A stretch of 64,000 nucleotides of DNA from contig JAFIGU010000040.1 in the NCBI GenBank assembly GCA_017849555.1, positions 62,001 to 126,000 on the forward strand, given 5' to 3'. The translations under genes and the position numbers were made by a program. Below the pieces are notes generated by a model. The model was not told the origin of the DNA. It did not search any database and saw only the letters and a program-made list of their open reading frames with translations. Shown piece after piece: positions 33,777-42,883 of the stretch (position 1 is the stretch's first letter; each line of letters begins with the position of its first letter). Origin of the DNA: Sphingomonas sp. (lineage in GTDB: Bacteria; Pseudomonadota; Alphaproteobacteria; Sphingomonadales; Sphingomonadaceae).

Positions 33777-34559
33777 ATGGCTACACAAACCAACGGCGTC
33801 GGCGATCTCCTGCGCGACTGGCGCGCGCGGCGCCGGCTGAGCCAGCTCGATCTGGCGGGCGAGGCCGATGTGTCGACGCGGCATCTGAGCTTCGTCGAGA
33901 GCGGGCGCGCCGCGCCGAGCCGCGACCTGCTGCTGCGCCTCGCCGAACCGCTGGCGCTGCCGCTGCGCGAGCGCAACCGGCTGCTCCTCGCCGCCGGCTT
34001 CGCGCCGCTCCACCCGGAGCGATCGATCGACGAACCCGATATGGCCGCCGCAAAGGAGGTGATCGGCGCGGTGCTCCGCGGCCACGGGCCCTTTCCAGCG
34101 CTTGCGGTCGACCGGCATTGGAATCTCGTCGCCGCGAACGATGCGGCCGGGGCGTTGCTGGCGGGGGTCGATCCGGCGCTGCTCGCGCCGCCGACCAACG
34201 TGTTGCGCGCCAGCCTGCATCCCGACGGCCTCGCGCCGCGGATCGTCAACCTCGCCGAATGGCGGCATCACCTGCTCGCACGGCTGCGCGACGATGCCGA
34301 ACGGTCCGGCGATCCGATATTGTTCGCGCTGCATCAGGAGTTGCGCGCGCTGCCTGCGCCGGCAAGCGAAAGGCCGCACGGCCCGACCGCACGGATCGCG
34401 GTGCCGCTGGTCATCCGCGATCCGGCCAGCGACATGCCATTGTCGTTCCTCTCGACGACGACGGTGTTCGGCACCGCGGTCGACGTGACGTTGGCCGAGC
34501 TGACGCTCGAATGTTTTTACCCCGCCAATGAGGAGACGCGGCGCGCGCTGCAGCGCTGA
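33777..34559 (+). CDS. XRE family regulator with MmyB-like ligand domain
   Basis: A 260-residue regulator. Residues about 8-65 form the Cro/C1 helix-turn-helix (LLRDWRARRRLSQLDLAGEADVS then RHLSFVESGRAAPS). The remainder, ALAVDRHWNLVAANDAAGALL through FYPANEET, matches the MmyB-like ligand-binding domain common in actinobacteria and alphaproteobacteria, which senses small hydrophobic molecules. It is divergent from the SnoaL-like gene and probably represses it and itself through the palindrome at 33727-33743. Confidence 0.85.
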   Translation: MATQTNGVGDLLRDWRARRRLSQLDLAGEADVSTRHLSFVESGRAAPSRDLLLRLAEPLALPLRERNRLLLAAGFAPLHPERSIDEPDMAAAKEVIGAVLRGHGPFPALAVDRHWNLVAANDAAGALLAGVDPALLAPPTNVLRASLHPDGLAPRIVNLAEWRHHLLARLRDDAERSGDPILFALHQELRALPAPASERPHGPTARIAVPLVIRDPASDMPLSFLSTTTVFGTAVDVTLAELTLECFYPANEETRRALQR

Positions 34560-34569
34560 GCCGCGGTTC

Positions 34570-34971
34570 TCAGCCCCCGGCAGCGTCGAGACGCCGGCGA
34601 ATGTCGCGGTAAGCCGCCGCGACCAGCCGGTCGAGCGCGGCTTCGTCGGGCATCCGCCCCACCCGCAGCTTCACGTGGCGCATGCGCTTGCCCGCGCCCT
34701 CCAGAAGGCCGGCCGGATCGTCGAGGAAGGCGCCGAAGAAGAAGCCGATATTGGCATGTTCGGCATAAGCGTCGACATAAGCGAAAGCCGCATCCCCGGC
34801 GCAGGCCGTCGGGCGCGCGTCGTGGATCAGCTCGCGCACGTCGGGGCCGCACGCGCGCAGTCGCTCGAACCACGGCTCGGCCAGCCCGCGCAGCGCATCA
34901 CCGCCGGCGAACCACGCCTCGACCGCGGGGTCGCGGCGACCCGCCGTCGGAAAGCGGAACAGGGCGTCCAT
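34570..34971 (-). CDS. DUF1801 domain protein
   Basis: A 133-residue small protein with the DUF1801 (YdhG-like) fold: LRACGPDVRELIHDARPTAC, then FAYVDAYAEHANIGFFFGAFL and GAGKRMRHVKLR. Iron-binding has been proposed for related proteins, but the function remains unsettled. Convergent with the XRE gene with about 10 nt between stops, and possibly transcribed after the YaiI-family gene, whose stop lies on the far side. Confidence 0.72.
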   Translation of the reverse strand: MDALFRFPTAGRRDPAVEAWFAGGDALRGLAEPWFERLRACGPDVRELIHDARPTACAGDAAFAYVDAYAEHANIGFFFGAFLDDPAGLLEGAGKRMRHVKLRVGRMPDEAALDRLVAAAYRDIRRRLDAAGG

Positions 34972-35024
34972 CGCGCCGGTCTATCGGTGAGACGACCCGC
35001 GCGCAATCAGCGGTAGCGCACCGG

Positions 35025-35480
35025 TCAGCCGCGCCGTTTCAGCCGCACCAGCGTCTCGTCCAGCGCGGAAAGAAAGCGTGATCGGTCGGTCTTGGAAAAA
35101 GGCGGCGGCCCGCCGATCACATCCCCGCCCGCCCGCAGATCGGCCATGATCGCGCGCGTCGCGATCGCCCCGCCGATCGATGCGGTGGTGAACGGGCGGC
35201 CGTTTGGCGCGAGCACCGCCGCGCCATTCTTCAGGCAACGATCGGCGAGGAGGATATCGGCGGTGACGACCACGGTCTGCGCATCGGCGCGCTCGGCGAT
35301 CCAGTCGTCGGCGGCGTCGAACCCGCTCCCGACCAGCTCGCGCGCGATCAGCGGGTGGGCCGGCACCCGGATCGGGCTGTTGCTGACGATCGTGACCGGC
35401 ACCGCGTGGCGGAAGGCGACCTTGTACACCTCCTCCTTGACCGGGCAGGCATCGGCATCGACCAATATCATCAGCGGCAT
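35025..35480 (-). CDS. YaiI/YqxD family (UPF0178) protein
   Basis: A 151-residue protein of the DUF188 family, which has a PIN-like nuclease fold: MILVDADACPVKEEV (4-18), VTADILLADRCL, and the C-terminal GGPPPFSKTDRSRFLSALDE signature. Asp residues of VDADACP and VTADI line the likely metal site. The family is universal in many bacteria, yet its substrate is unknown. About 50 nt separate it from the downstream DUF1801 gene on the same strand. Confidence 0.85.
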   Translation of the reverse strand: MPLMILVDADACPVKEEVYKVAFRHAVPVTIVSNSPIRVPAHPLIARELVGSGFDAADDWIAERADAQTVVVTADILLADRCLKNGAAVLAPNGRPFTTASIGGAIATRAIMADLRAGGDVIGGPPPFSKTDRSRFLSALDETLVRLKRRG

Positions 35481-35574
35481 CGGCGCGTCCTATCGCGCTC
35501 GCGCGGCGGAGGCCAGTTGCGCCGATCAGGACAGCAATATTGTCCGGCATCGCCGCTCCCCCTATCGCGAGCGG

Positions 35575-35904
35575 ATGAGCTACGCCTTTCTCGCGATCGC
35601 GATCATCTCCGAAGTGATCGGCACCTCGTTCCTCAAACAATCCGAGGGGTTCACCCGCCCGTTGCCGACGCTGATCATGGGAATCTGTTATGTCGTAGCC
35701 TTCTATTTCCTGTCGCTGACGCTTCGCCACATCCCGACTGGGGTCGCCTATGCGATCTGGTCGGGCGTCGGGATCGTGCTGATCGCGGCGATCGCCTGGA
35801 TCGTTCAGGGGCAGAAGCTCGATGCCGCGGCGCTCATCGGGATGGGGCTGATCATCGCCGGGGTTGTCGTGATGAACCTGTTTTCCGCCACCGCCGGCCA
35901 TTGA
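35575..35904 (+). CDS. SMR family multidrug efflux protein
   Basis: A 109-residue inner-membrane protein with four helices, close in length to EmrE (110). E13 in AIISEVIGTSFLK is the membrane-embedded proton/substrate Glu, and AYAIWSGVGIVLIAAIAW contains the conserved Trp-Ser-Gly of helix 3. It should work as an antiparallel dimer exporting cationic compounds; related Gdx members export guanidinium. The start at 35575 gives the family-standard N-terminus. Divergent from the YaiI-family gene. Confidence 0.88.
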   Translation: MSYAFLAIAIISEVIGTSFLKQSEGFTRPLPTLIMGICYVVAFYFLSLTLRHIPTGVAYAIWSGVGIVLIAAIAWIVQGQKLDAAALIGMGLIIAGVVVMNLFSATAGH

Positions 35905-35991
35905 TCGCCCGTCGCCGACCGGCGAGCATTGCCTCCGCAGGGCGATCGCGTTTACCCCCGCGCGGTTACCAATCCCCGGGGGAATATTCCA

Positions 35992-37815
35992 ATGGATCGC
36001 CGTTCGTTTCTTGGCCACGCCAGTATCGCCGCCGTCGCCGCGAGCCTGCCCGCCGGCGCTTATGCCGCGACAAGCGCCGCCACCGCCGGCAGCAACGATG
36101 CGAAGCTCCACGCGCTGCTCGACCGGATTTTCGCCGACCGGCTGGTCAGCAATCCCGAAGGCGCGACGCGGCTGGGGCTCGATACCGGCAAGAACGCCGC
36201 GCTGAAATCGCGGCTCGAAGGACGCGGCGCGATCGATGCCGCGCGCGATCTCGCCCGCGCCAAGAGCGAGTTCGCCGCGATCCGCGCGATCGACCCGGCG
36301 ACGCTCGGCGAGGATGCGCGGCTCGATTACGACGTCGTCGCCTGGCAGCTCGAACGCAGCATCGCCGGGCAGGAGCGGTTCCACTACGGCTCGAACGGCG
36401 GGCGCTTCTCGCCCTATCTGCTGAGCCAGCTGACCGGCGCCTATCAGGACATCCCCGATTTCCTCGATACCCAGCATCGCGTGAAGGACGCCGCCGATGC
36501 GGACGCCTATCTCGCGCGGCTCGGCGCCTTTGCGACGGTGCTCGATCAGGAGACCGAGCAGCAGCGGATCGACGCCGGCAAGGGCGTGTTCGCGCCGGAC
36601 TATATCCTCGATACCACGCTCAAGCAGTTCGCCGCGCTGCGCGACAAGCCGGCGGCCGAAACCGGGCTCGTCACCGGCTTTGCCGAGAAACTGAACAAGG
36701 CCGGGCTGCCCGTCGAACGCGCGACGCAGGCCGCGGCGCTGGTGGCGGACAGGGTGTTCCCCGCGCTCGATCGCCAGCGCGCCCTGGTCAAGGAATTGCG
36801 CGGCAAGGCGGCGCATGACGCCGGGGTGTGGCGCCTGCCCGACGGCGACGCTTATTACGCCGCCGCCGCCGAAGCCGCGACCACCGCCCGGCTGACGGGG
36901 GACGAGATCCACACGCTCGGGCTGGAGCAGGTCGCCGAGATCAGCGCGCGGATCGACGCGATCCTCAAAACGCAGGGCATGTCGCAGGGGACGGTCGGCG
37001 CACGGCTGGTCGCGCTCAACGAGCGGCCCGATCAGGTCTTCCCCAATACCGACGAAGGCCGCGCCGCGCTGCTCGACCAGCTCAACCGGCAGATCCGCCG
37101 GATGGAGCCGCGGCTTCCCGAGCAATTCGCCACCCTGCCCAAGGCCCCCGTGGAGGTGCGCCGCGTGCCCCCGGCGATCCAGGCCGGCGCGCCGGGCGGC
37201 TATTATCAGAACGCCTCGCTCGACGGCTCCCGCCCCGGCATCTATTATATCAACCTGCGCGACACGTTCGATCGGCCGAAGTTCGGCCTCGCCACGCTGA
37301 CGCATCACGAGGCGATCCCGGGCCACCATTTGCAGGTGATGCTGGCGCTCGAATCGAAGGATATTCCGCTGATCCGCCGGCGCGGCTTCTTCAGCGGCTA
37401 TTCCGAAGGCTGGGCGCTCTATTCGGAGCAGCTCGCCGACGAAATGGGAATGTTCGAGGGCGATCCGCTGGGGCAGGTCGGCTATCTCCAGTCGCTGCTG
37501 TTCCGCGCGACCCGGCTGGTGGTCGATTCCGGCATGCATGCGAAGCGCTGGAGCCGCGAGAAGGCGACGGATTACCTCATCGCCACCACCGGCATCGCGC
37601 GCGGCCGCAGCCAGGGCGAGATCGACCGCTATACCGTCTGGCCGGGGCAGGCGTGCAGCTACAAGATCGGTCACACCGTCTGGACCAAATTGCGCGATGA
37701 GGCACGCGCCAAGGCGGGCGCGAACTGGGACCCGCGCGCTTTCCACTCGGTGCTGCTCAAGGGCGCGATGCCGCTCACCGTGCTCGAGCGACTGGTCCGC
37801 GCGCGCATCGCCTGA
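35992..37815 (+). CDS. DUF885 family exported putative peptidase
   Basis: A 607-residue protein. The start at 35992 gives MDRRSFLGHASIAAVAASL, a twin-arginine-type signal. HHEAIPGHHLQ in the C-terminal third is the zinc motif of DUF885, HExxGHH, and GYSEGWALYSEQLADEMG supplies the downstream Glu. DUF885 proteins are regarded as M32/M2-like metallopeptidases, with dipeptidase or carboxypeptidase activity presumed. Full length for the family. Convergent with the S33-like hydrolase through a hairpin. Confidence 0.82.
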   Translation: MDRRSFLGHASIAAVAASLPAGAYAATSAATAGSNDAKLHALLDRIFADRLVSNPEGATRLGLDTGKNAALKSRLEGRGAIDAARDLARAKSEFAAIRAIDPATLGEDARLDYDVVAWQLERSIAGQERFHYGSNGGRFSPYLLSQLTGAYQDIPDFLDTQHRVKDAADADAYLARLGAFATVLDQETEQQRIDAGKGVFAPDYILDTTLKQFAALRDKPAAETGLVTGFAEKLNKAGLPVERATQAAALVADRVFPALDRQRALVKELRGKAAHDAGVWRLPDGDAYYAAAAEAATTARLTGDEIHTLGLEQVAEISARIDAILKTQGMSQGTVGARLVALNERPDQVFPNTDEGRAALLDQLNRQIRRMEPRLPEQFATLPKAPVEVRRVPPAIQAGAPGGYYQNASLDGSRPGIYYINLRDTFDRPKFGLATLTHHEAIPGHHLQVMLALESKDIPLIRRRGFFSGYSEGWALYSEQLADEMGMFEGDPLGQVGYLQSLLFRATRLVVDSGMHAKRWSREKATDYLIATTGIARGRSQGEIDRYTVWPGQACSYKIGHTVWTKLRDEARAKAGANWDPRAFHSVLLKGAMPLTVLERLVRARIA

Positions 37816-37829
37816 CGCCGATCAGGGCG

Positions 37830-37852
37830 GGGGGAGGTTTCGCCCCTCCCCC
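37830..37852. terminator. Bidirectional hairpin terminator
   Basis: GGGGGAGG (37830-37837) pairs with CCTCCCCC (37845-37852) across a 7-nt loop, halfway between the convergent stops of the DUF885 and S33-like genes. It can serve both directions. Confidence 0.65.
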
Positions 37853-37858
37853 GGCGTT

Positions 37859-38968
37859 TCACGGCGCGACGTCGCCCGCCTTCGCCGCAATCGGCCGCGC
37901 GTAATCGACCAGCGTCATCAGCAGCTTGCCCGGCTCCTCGCTGGTGATGTGGTGCCCCGAGCGCTCGAACCATACGAGCCGCTTCGACGGCGCGTTCACC
38001 TTCGCATACCATTCAGCGGCAACGTCGCTCGATACGTTGATATCGTGCCGCCCGAGCAGCAGGATCAGCGGCACCTTGAGCGTCCGGATCGTCGACAGAT
38101 CGGTCGTCAGGATCTTCGGCAACAGCGCCTGCGTCACCGGCGGCTGGCCCTTGAAGGCGTTGCGGACATCCTCGTCGCTGTATTCGGGGGCGAGCTTGAA
38201 CGCCGCCATCTCGAAATCGCCGCCGGTCCGCCGCCACGCCGCGCCGCCATAATGGCCGAGCCATTTGCGCTGGATCAGCAACGCATCGACCGGCAGCGGC
38301 GCATCGCCCTGCGCGTAGGGCGCGATCGATTCGAGTTCGCGGATCGCCTCAACATTATTGTCGGCCTTGGCCTGCGCCAGGGTCCACGCCCAGCCGCGCT
38401 GTTCGCTTTCGCGCCCGTTGGTCATCTGGCCCATCCCGATATAGGCATAGAGCCATTCGGGGTGCGCCGCGGCGAGCTTGAGCCCGAGCATGCTGCCCCA
38501 GCTATGCCCGAGAACGAACACCTTGCGCTTGCCGAACCGCTTGCGCGCCCATTGCACCAGCTCCTCTGCGTCCTGCTGATAGCGTTCGGGGGTGAGCAAG
38601 GCGGGGTCGTTCGCGCCGCTGGCGGTATAGGTCTTGCCCGCATTGCGCTGATCCCACTGGACCACGGTGAAATATTCGTCCCACCCGCGATCCCACCACC
38701 AATCGAGTGGCATTTCGACGAAGCCGGGGCCGCCGTGGAAATAGATGATCACCGGGTTGCGCAGATCCTGGCTGCGGATCGACACGACCTGCTTGATCCC
38801 GCCGATCGGGATCGTCTCGATCGCCTGCAGCCCATTGGGGCTGACGATCTGGCGCAACCCGGCGATGATCTTCACCGCCTCGGCGCGATTATGCGGCCCC
38901 ACACTATCCTGCGCCGCAACCGGCACCGCCAAAGATGCCATCGCCAGAAAAGCCGCAAACCCCTTCAT
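37859..38968 (-). CDS. Secreted alpha/beta hydrolase, proline-iminopeptidase-like
   Basis: A 369-residue exported serine hydrolase. The signal peptide ends VAAQ at about 20. FHGGPG is the oxyanion motif shared with S33 prolyl aminopeptidases, WDQRNAGKT is the following family segment (DQRGxGxS in the type enzyme), GHSWGS holds the nucleophilic Ser, LGRHD the acid and RSGHHI the His. The insert cap differs from E. coli-type enzymes, so substrate is uncertain. Divergent from the small 86-residue gene. Confidence 0.82.
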   Translation of the reverse strand: MKGFAAFLAMASLAVPVAAQDSVGPHNRAEAVKIIAGLRQIVSPNGLQAIETIPIGGIKQVVSIRSQDLRNPVIIYFHGGPGFVEMPLDWWWDRGWDEYFTVVQWDQRNAGKTYTASGANDPALLTPERYQQDAEELVQWARKRFGKRKVFVLGHSWGSMLGLKLAAAHPEWLYAYIGMGQMTNGRESEQRGWAWTLAQAKADNNVEAIRELESIAPYAQGDAPLPVDALLIQRKWLGHYGGAAWRRTGGDFEMAAFKLAPEYSDEDVRNAFKGQPPVTQALLPKILTTDLSTIRTLKVPLILLLGRHDINVSSDVAAEWYAKVNAPSKRLVWFERSGHHITSEEPGKLLMTLVDYARPIAAKAGDVAP

Positions 38969-39058
38969 CTTTCACCTTTCTCGTTGGATCGCCGATATCT
39001 AGCGACGACCGCCGGCCCCGGCCATGCGCCGTCGCGCAAAATCGGTTATCGCCGCGGC

Positions 39059-39319
39059 ATGGCGAAGAAGAAGCGCTATCTCACGGCCACGCTGCCCGAC
39101 GGCTATGTCAAGACGATCGGCCCGACCGCGGCCGATTTCACGCATTATTGGCGGATCGTCGCCGAGCTGGCCAACGGGCGCACCGAGGTCTTCTGGGGGC
39201 ACACCAAGTCGCTCCGCGAGGCGACCGCGAAGAAAGCGGCCACCGCCGATGCCGCCCGGCAGCGCGGCTGGTCGCGCTATGCGTTCGAGATCGTCGAACT
39301 GACCGAGACGCCCGCCTAG
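39059..39319 (+). CDS. Small conserved-looking hypothetical protein (86 aa)
   Basis: An 86-residue basic protein opening MAKKKRYLTATLPDGYVKTIGPTAADFTHYWR and containing NGRTEVFWGHTKS then a Lys/Ala-rich helix. I do not recognise the family. Codon use fits the local coding bias, the length has no internal stop, and it lies divergent from the hydrolase at 38968 with 90 nt between, which supports a real gene. No Shine-Dalgarno is obvious. It could be a nucleic-acid-binding or structural protein, but nothing proves that. Confidence 0.6.
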   Translation: MAKKKRYLTATLPDGYVKTIGPTAADFTHYWRIVAELANGRTEVFWGHTKSLREATAKKAATADAARQRGWSRYAFEIVELTETPA

Positions 39320-39400
39320 CCTTCGCCGGGGTGGTACGCGCTTCCTTGTGTCGCCGCGAAGGCGGGAGCCCAGGAAAGCTCGGCATGATCCCGATTACCG
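39320..39400. repeat. Partial copy of sphingomonad intergenic repeat
   Basis: CCTTCGCCGGGGTGG at 39320-39334 is identical to 49488-49502 inside the long inverted repeat before kdpF, and GCGAAGGCGGGAGCCCAGG follows at about 39356-39374. It fills the convergent gap between the 86-residue gene and the cytochrome gene and probably belongs to the same dispersed family. Confidence 0.5.
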
Positions 39401-39775
39401 TTAGCGCCCGTCGGCGTGTTTCGTCTGCAGCGCGACCAGCGCGTCGACGATCGCCGGCGCCTGATCGGCGGGGACCGGCGCGCCATAAGCGTCGCGCATC
39501 TTGTCGACGATCGCCTGCCATTGCGCCTTCGACAGCTGCGGCTGATACAGGATCATGCTCGTCGAGTGACAGGCGAGGCAATGCGCGTTGAGCGGGGCGA
39601 CCGCCGCGCCCTCGCCGAAGGTCTGATCGTCCTCGGGCAGCGCGATGCTCGTCGAGCGGAGCGCGGCGAACTTGGCCTGTTGCCCGTTGTCGGATGCCGG
39701 CTCGCGGACCGCGCCGGAACAGGCGGCGAGCGCGCCGATCGCGAGCGCCGCCAGGGCAATGCGTGCGCCCCTCAT
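39401..39775 (-). CDS. sorB: Cytochrome c lipoprotein subunit, SorB-like
   Basis: A 124-residue small cytochrome. The N-terminus is a lipoprotein signal, ALAAC with lipidated Cys19. C66-L-A-C69-H70 is the haem c attachment motif, and MILYQPQLSKAQWQAIVDKM is the segment that usually carries the axial ligand region in sulfite dehydrogenase SorB. It accepts electrons from the molybdenum subunit. Its ATG overlaps the SorA stop by 4 bp (ATGA, 39772-39775), fixing the start. Confidence 0.8.
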   Translation of the reverse strand: MRGARIALAALAIGALAACSGAVREPASDNGQQAKFAALRSTSIALPEDDQTFGEGAAVAPLNAHCLACHSTSMILYQPQLSKAQWQAIVDKMRDAYGAPVPADQAPAIVDALVALQTKHADGR

Positions 39776-41004
39776 ACCAGCCGCACCGTGCAGGCTTCGA
39801 CGCAATTTCGCATATAGCCACCCGGATTCCAGTTGGGCGCCATCGGCTGCGCCTCCCCCTTTTCGTTCGTGCAGCGCGACATGATCGTCATCGTGCCATG
39901 CGCGAGAACGGGAATGACCGCGCTGAAGCGGCGGAAGCTGTACCGCCCCTCGTCGGGGCCGAGCCGCGACGCGATCCAGCTCTTGCCGCCGTCGATCGAG
40001 ATATCGACGCTCCTGATCCCTTGGTCGCCGCCGAGCGCGATCCCGTTGACCCCGATGCGCGGGCGATATGGCGGGGTGGCGCCATCCTTGAGGTTGGTGA
40101 TCCACGATCGCGGCGGCATGATGCTGATCGGCGCTTTGGGGAATTCCTTGGTGCCGGGCACGACGTTCGCATGCGGCGTGGTGGGGACCTGATAGGCCTT
40201 GGCCATCCAGTAATTGTCGTCGGGGCCGTTCAGCACCTCGATGCTGTCGAGCGACTTGACCCAATAGGTCGAAAACCAGCCGGGGACGATCAGCCGCAGC
40301 GGGAAGCCATTGAGCATCGGCAATTGCTCGCCGTTCATCGCGAAGGCGACCATCACCTCGCCGTCCATCGCATGATTCACGGCGAGCGATTTCTTGAACG
40401 GATCGACCGCGGTCAGCGGCTTGTCGAGCCCGCCGAAGCGCACACGGGTCGCCGCCGGATCGATCCCGGCAAGCTCGAGCAGGTGGCTGAGCGCCACGCC
40501 TTCCCACCGCGCATTGCCCATCGCGCCATGCGACCATTGCGCGCCGGGAACTCGCGGATCGAACAGGGCGCGGCTATTGCCCGAACATTGATTGACCGCG
40601 GCATAGGAAATCCGCGGCATCTTGAGGAGTTCGTCGAGGCGCAGCGCGAGCGGACGTTTGACCGCGCCGCCGATCGTCAGCCGGAAACCCGCGACATCGA
40701 CCTCCAGCGGGATATCCGCCCAATGCCAGCGCACGAAGAAGCGATCATTGGGGGTGAAGACGTTGTCGTTGAAAACCTCCATCGGGGTTTCCAGCAGCGG
40801 GGGGCGGTTGCGCTGGACGATCATCGCGCCTTTTTGCGGAAAGGACCCGCTTACCGGGCGGCCGACCAGCCCCGCATCGGGCGCCGGGCGCGAGAAACCG
40901 CCCGCCGCGCGCGCGATCGCCCCGCCGGCCAGCGCCGCCGCGCCTGACGCCAACAGCCTGCGCCGGGCCAGAAGGTTAGCCAAGGTCGCGTCGAATCGAT
41001 CCAT
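39772..41004 (-). CDS. sorA: Molybdopterin sulfite dehydrogenase catalytic subunit, SorA-like
   Basis: A 410-residue enzyme of the sulfite oxidase family that oxidises sulfite to sulfate in the periplasm. ARRRLLASGAAALAG at 13-27 is a twin-arginine signal. C140 in AAVNQCSGNSRAL is the molybdenum ligand. The C-terminal half (about 290-410) is the Mo-cofactor dimerisation domain, with SVDISIDGGKSW. I start it at 41004, where GGGGAA lies 5 nt upstream; two upstream ATGs are possible. Coupled to the cytochrome subunit. Members with other substrates exist, so sulfite is likely but not proved. Confidence 0.82.
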   Translation of the reverse strand: MDRFDATLANLLARRRLLASGAAALAGGAIARAAGGFSRPAPDAGLVGRPVSGSFPQKGAMIVQRNRPPLLETPMEVFNDNVFTPNDRFFVRWHWADIPLEVDVAGFRLTIGGAVKRPLALRLDELLKMPRISYAAVNQCSGNSRALFDPRVPGAQWSHGAMGNARWEGVALSHLLELAGIDPAATRVRFGGLDKPLTAVDPFKKSLAVNHAMDGEVMVAFAMNGEQLPMLNGFPLRLIVPGWFSTYWVKSLDSIEVLNGPDDNYWMAKAYQVPTTPHANVVPGTKEFPKAPISIMPPRSWITNLKDGATPPYRPRIGVNGIALGGDQGIRSVDISIDGGKSWIASRLGPDEGRYSFRRFSAVIPVLAHGTMTIMSRCTNEKGEAQPMAPNWNPGGYMRNCVEACTVRLV

Positions 41005-41193
41005 ATTCCCCTGTCCCATCTCCGGCATTGCCGGCGGCGCGCCGATCGGCAGCGGCATAACATATTCCGCGGCCGTCGCGCAGCGCATGTAAAGATCTGT
41101 GATTTCGATGCACGACTGTCATGATGTGATGCGATCTAATCGGCGCTGCCGATCGTTCCTATTCTCGCGCCTTCGAAATCACGGAGAAAACGG

Positions 41194-41979
41194 ATGGACC
41201 TTCAACTGACCGGCAAGACCGCATTGGTGACCGGATCGACCGCCGGGATCGGCCTCGCGATCGCCGAGCGCCTCGCCGCCGAAGGCGTGACGGTGACGAT
41301 CTGCGGCCGCAACCAGGCCAAGCTCGACGAGGCGGCGGCGCGGATCGCCGCGGTCGGCAAGGTCGAGGCGGTGCTCGCCGATCCCGCCACCGCCGAGGGC
41401 GCGAACACGCTGATCGCGGCGGTGCCCGACACCGATATCCTGATCAACAACCTCGGCATCTACGAAGCCAAGCCATTCACCGAGATCACCGACGCCGACT
41501 GGCATCATCTGTTCGAGGTGAACGTGGTGAGCGGCGCGCGGCTGGCGCGGCATTATTTCCCGCGGATGCTGGCGCGCGACTGGGGCCGCATCCTGTTCGT
41601 CGCGAGCGAGAGCGGCCTCGTCGTGCCGAGCGAGATGATCCATTACGGCATGACCAAGACCGCGCAGCTCGCGATCGCGCGCGGGCTGGCCGAGCAGACC
41701 CGCGGGACCGGGGTGACGGTCAATTCGGTGATGCCCGGGCCGACGCGATCGGAGGGGATCGTCGAATTCATCCGGTCGGTGGTCGACAACAAGGATGCGC
41801 CCGAGGCCGAGCGCGAGGCCGAGTTCTTCAGGACGATGCGCCCGCTGTCGCTGATCCGGCGGCTGATCGAGGCGGACGAGATCGCGGCACAGGTGGCGCT
41901 GCTCGCCAGCCCGCTCGGCGCGATCACCAACGGCGCGGCGATCCGCGTCGAGGGCGGGATCATCCCGACGATCGCCTGA
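41194..41979 (+). CDS. SDR family oxidoreductase
   Basis: A 261-residue classical SDR. TGSTAGIG (13-20) binds the cofactor, C-G-R-N after the second strand favours NADP(H), NNLG replaces the more common NNAG, and Y-G-M-T-K is the catalytic pair, with Ser in VASESG. It is a lone gene behind a 190-bp intergenic region divergent from sorA, with GGAGAAAA before the ATG. No neighbour indicates a pathway. A hairpin follows its stop. Confidence 0.87.
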   Translation: MDLQLTGKTALVTGSTAGIGLAIAERLAAEGVTVTICGRNQAKLDEAAARIAAVGKVEAVLADPATAEGANTLIAAVPDTDILINNLGIYEAKPFTEITDADWHHLFEVNVVSGARLARHYFPRMLARDWGRILFVASESGLVVPSEMIHYGMTKTAQLAIARGLAEQTRGTGVTVNSVMPGPTRSEGIVEFIRSVVDNKDAPEAEREAEFFRTMRPLSLIRRLIEADEIAAQVALLASPLGAITNGAAIRVEGGIIPTIA

Positions 41980-41990
41980 GGTCGACCCGA

Positions 41991-42021
41991 CGAGGGGGGC
42001 AACGACACGTCGCTCCCCTCG
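41991..42021. terminator. Hairpin between convergent SDR and NTF2-like genes
   Basis: CGAGGGG (41991-41997) pairs with CCCCTCG (42015-42021) over a 17-nt loop, directly after the SDR stop and before the end of the reverse-strand gene. Confidence 0.5.
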
Positions 42022-42030
42022 TGCTCCCGC

Positions 42031-42873
42031 TCAGGTTCGCTCGTCGATCACCACCCGCCAGCCCGCGGCATCGCGCCGCCAGATGCGCACATAGGTCAAA
42101 TCCTTGCCGCCCGCGCTCGTCACCTTGCCGTAAGTCACCCCCAGATCCCCGGTTCGCGCCGTCCGCATCCCGAGCCGGGCAATCGCCGTCGCCGGCGCAT
42201 CCGCCGCCAGCGCGGCCTTCGCCTCGGCCCAGGGGAGCGGCGCGCGGCGCGGACGCAGCAACCGCGCATCGGCGGCAAGCATCGCGAATTGCGTATCGCC
42301 CTCGCCCTTCAGCACCGCATTGTTGAGCCGGTCGTCGGCCTGCGCCGGATCGCTGCCGGCTGTGCGCTTCCCCGCCGCCAGCCGCTCGACCGTTTGCGGC
42401 AACGGCGCCGCCAGGTCGCCCGGCGCGGGCGGCAGGCCGTGATCGAGGAACCAATGCCATTGCCCCGCCGGATCGCGAATCCACACCGTCAGGAACTGGC
42501 CGTGCGACGCCTTGCCCGCCGCCGCGAGGCGATACGGCCCGGTGGTCACGCCGAAATCCACCGATTGCGCGATCAGCGCGGTCGCCGGCTGCCATTCCAG
42601 CACGACCCCCGGATCGTTCTTGTCGGCGCTCAGCGCCGGGCGCGCGGGCACCGGCGCGGGGCGCAGCAGGATGCCGTCCGCCGCGACATGCGCGAGGAAC
42701 GCCGCGCCGATCCCCAGCCGCCGCGCATCCGCCGCAAACCGCCGCTCGGCCGCGACGAGGCCGGAAAAGGCGTCGACGCGCACCCTCGCGACGCCGATCC
42801 CGGCGACGCCGAGCGACAGCAGCGCGAGCAACGCACCGGGCAGACGCAACCGCCGACGGAGGATCGGGTTCAT
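42031..42873 (-). CDS. Exported NTF2-like double-domain protein
   Basis: A 280-residue exported protein. N-terminal hydrophobic segment about 10-30 (LPGALLALLSLGVAGIGVA) is a signal or anchor. Two related cone-fold halves follow: FSGLVAAERRFAADARRLGIGAAFLAHVAADGILLRP, then WQPATALIAQSVDFGVTTGPY and FAMLAADARLLRPRRAP with YVRIWRRDAAGWRVVIDERT. This pattern is DUF4440/NTF2-like without a known enzyme activity. It is 10 nt after the carboxypeptidase stop and probably co-transcribed. Confidence 0.6.
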   Translation of the reverse strand: MNPILRRRLRLPGALLALLSLGVAGIGVARVRVDAFSGLVAAERRFAADARRLGIGAAFLAHVAADGILLRPAPVPARPALSADKNDPGVVLEWQPATALIAQSVDFGVTTGPYRLAAAGKASHGQFLTVWIRDPAGQWHWFLDHGLPPAPGDLAAPLPQTVERLAAGKRTAGSDPAQADDRLNNAVLKGEGDTQFAMLAADARLLRPRRAPLPWAEAKAALAADAPATAIARLGMRTARTGDLGVTYGKVTSAGGKDLTYVRIWRRDAAGWRVVIDERT

Positions 42874-42883
42874 CTCCTTCGGC

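Noticed and set aside
34981..37746. Very long open frame antisense to the DUF885, SMR and YaiI-family genes
   Set aside because: It shadows known families with clear motifs, has no recognisable domain, and is the Arg/Gly/Ala-rich type expected opposite GC-rich genes.
25773..41004. A sulfur-oxidation link between the sulfatase and the SorAB sulfite dehydrogenase
   Set aside because: A sulfatase releases sulfate, not sulfite, and the two loci are 12 kb apart with unrelated genes between them.
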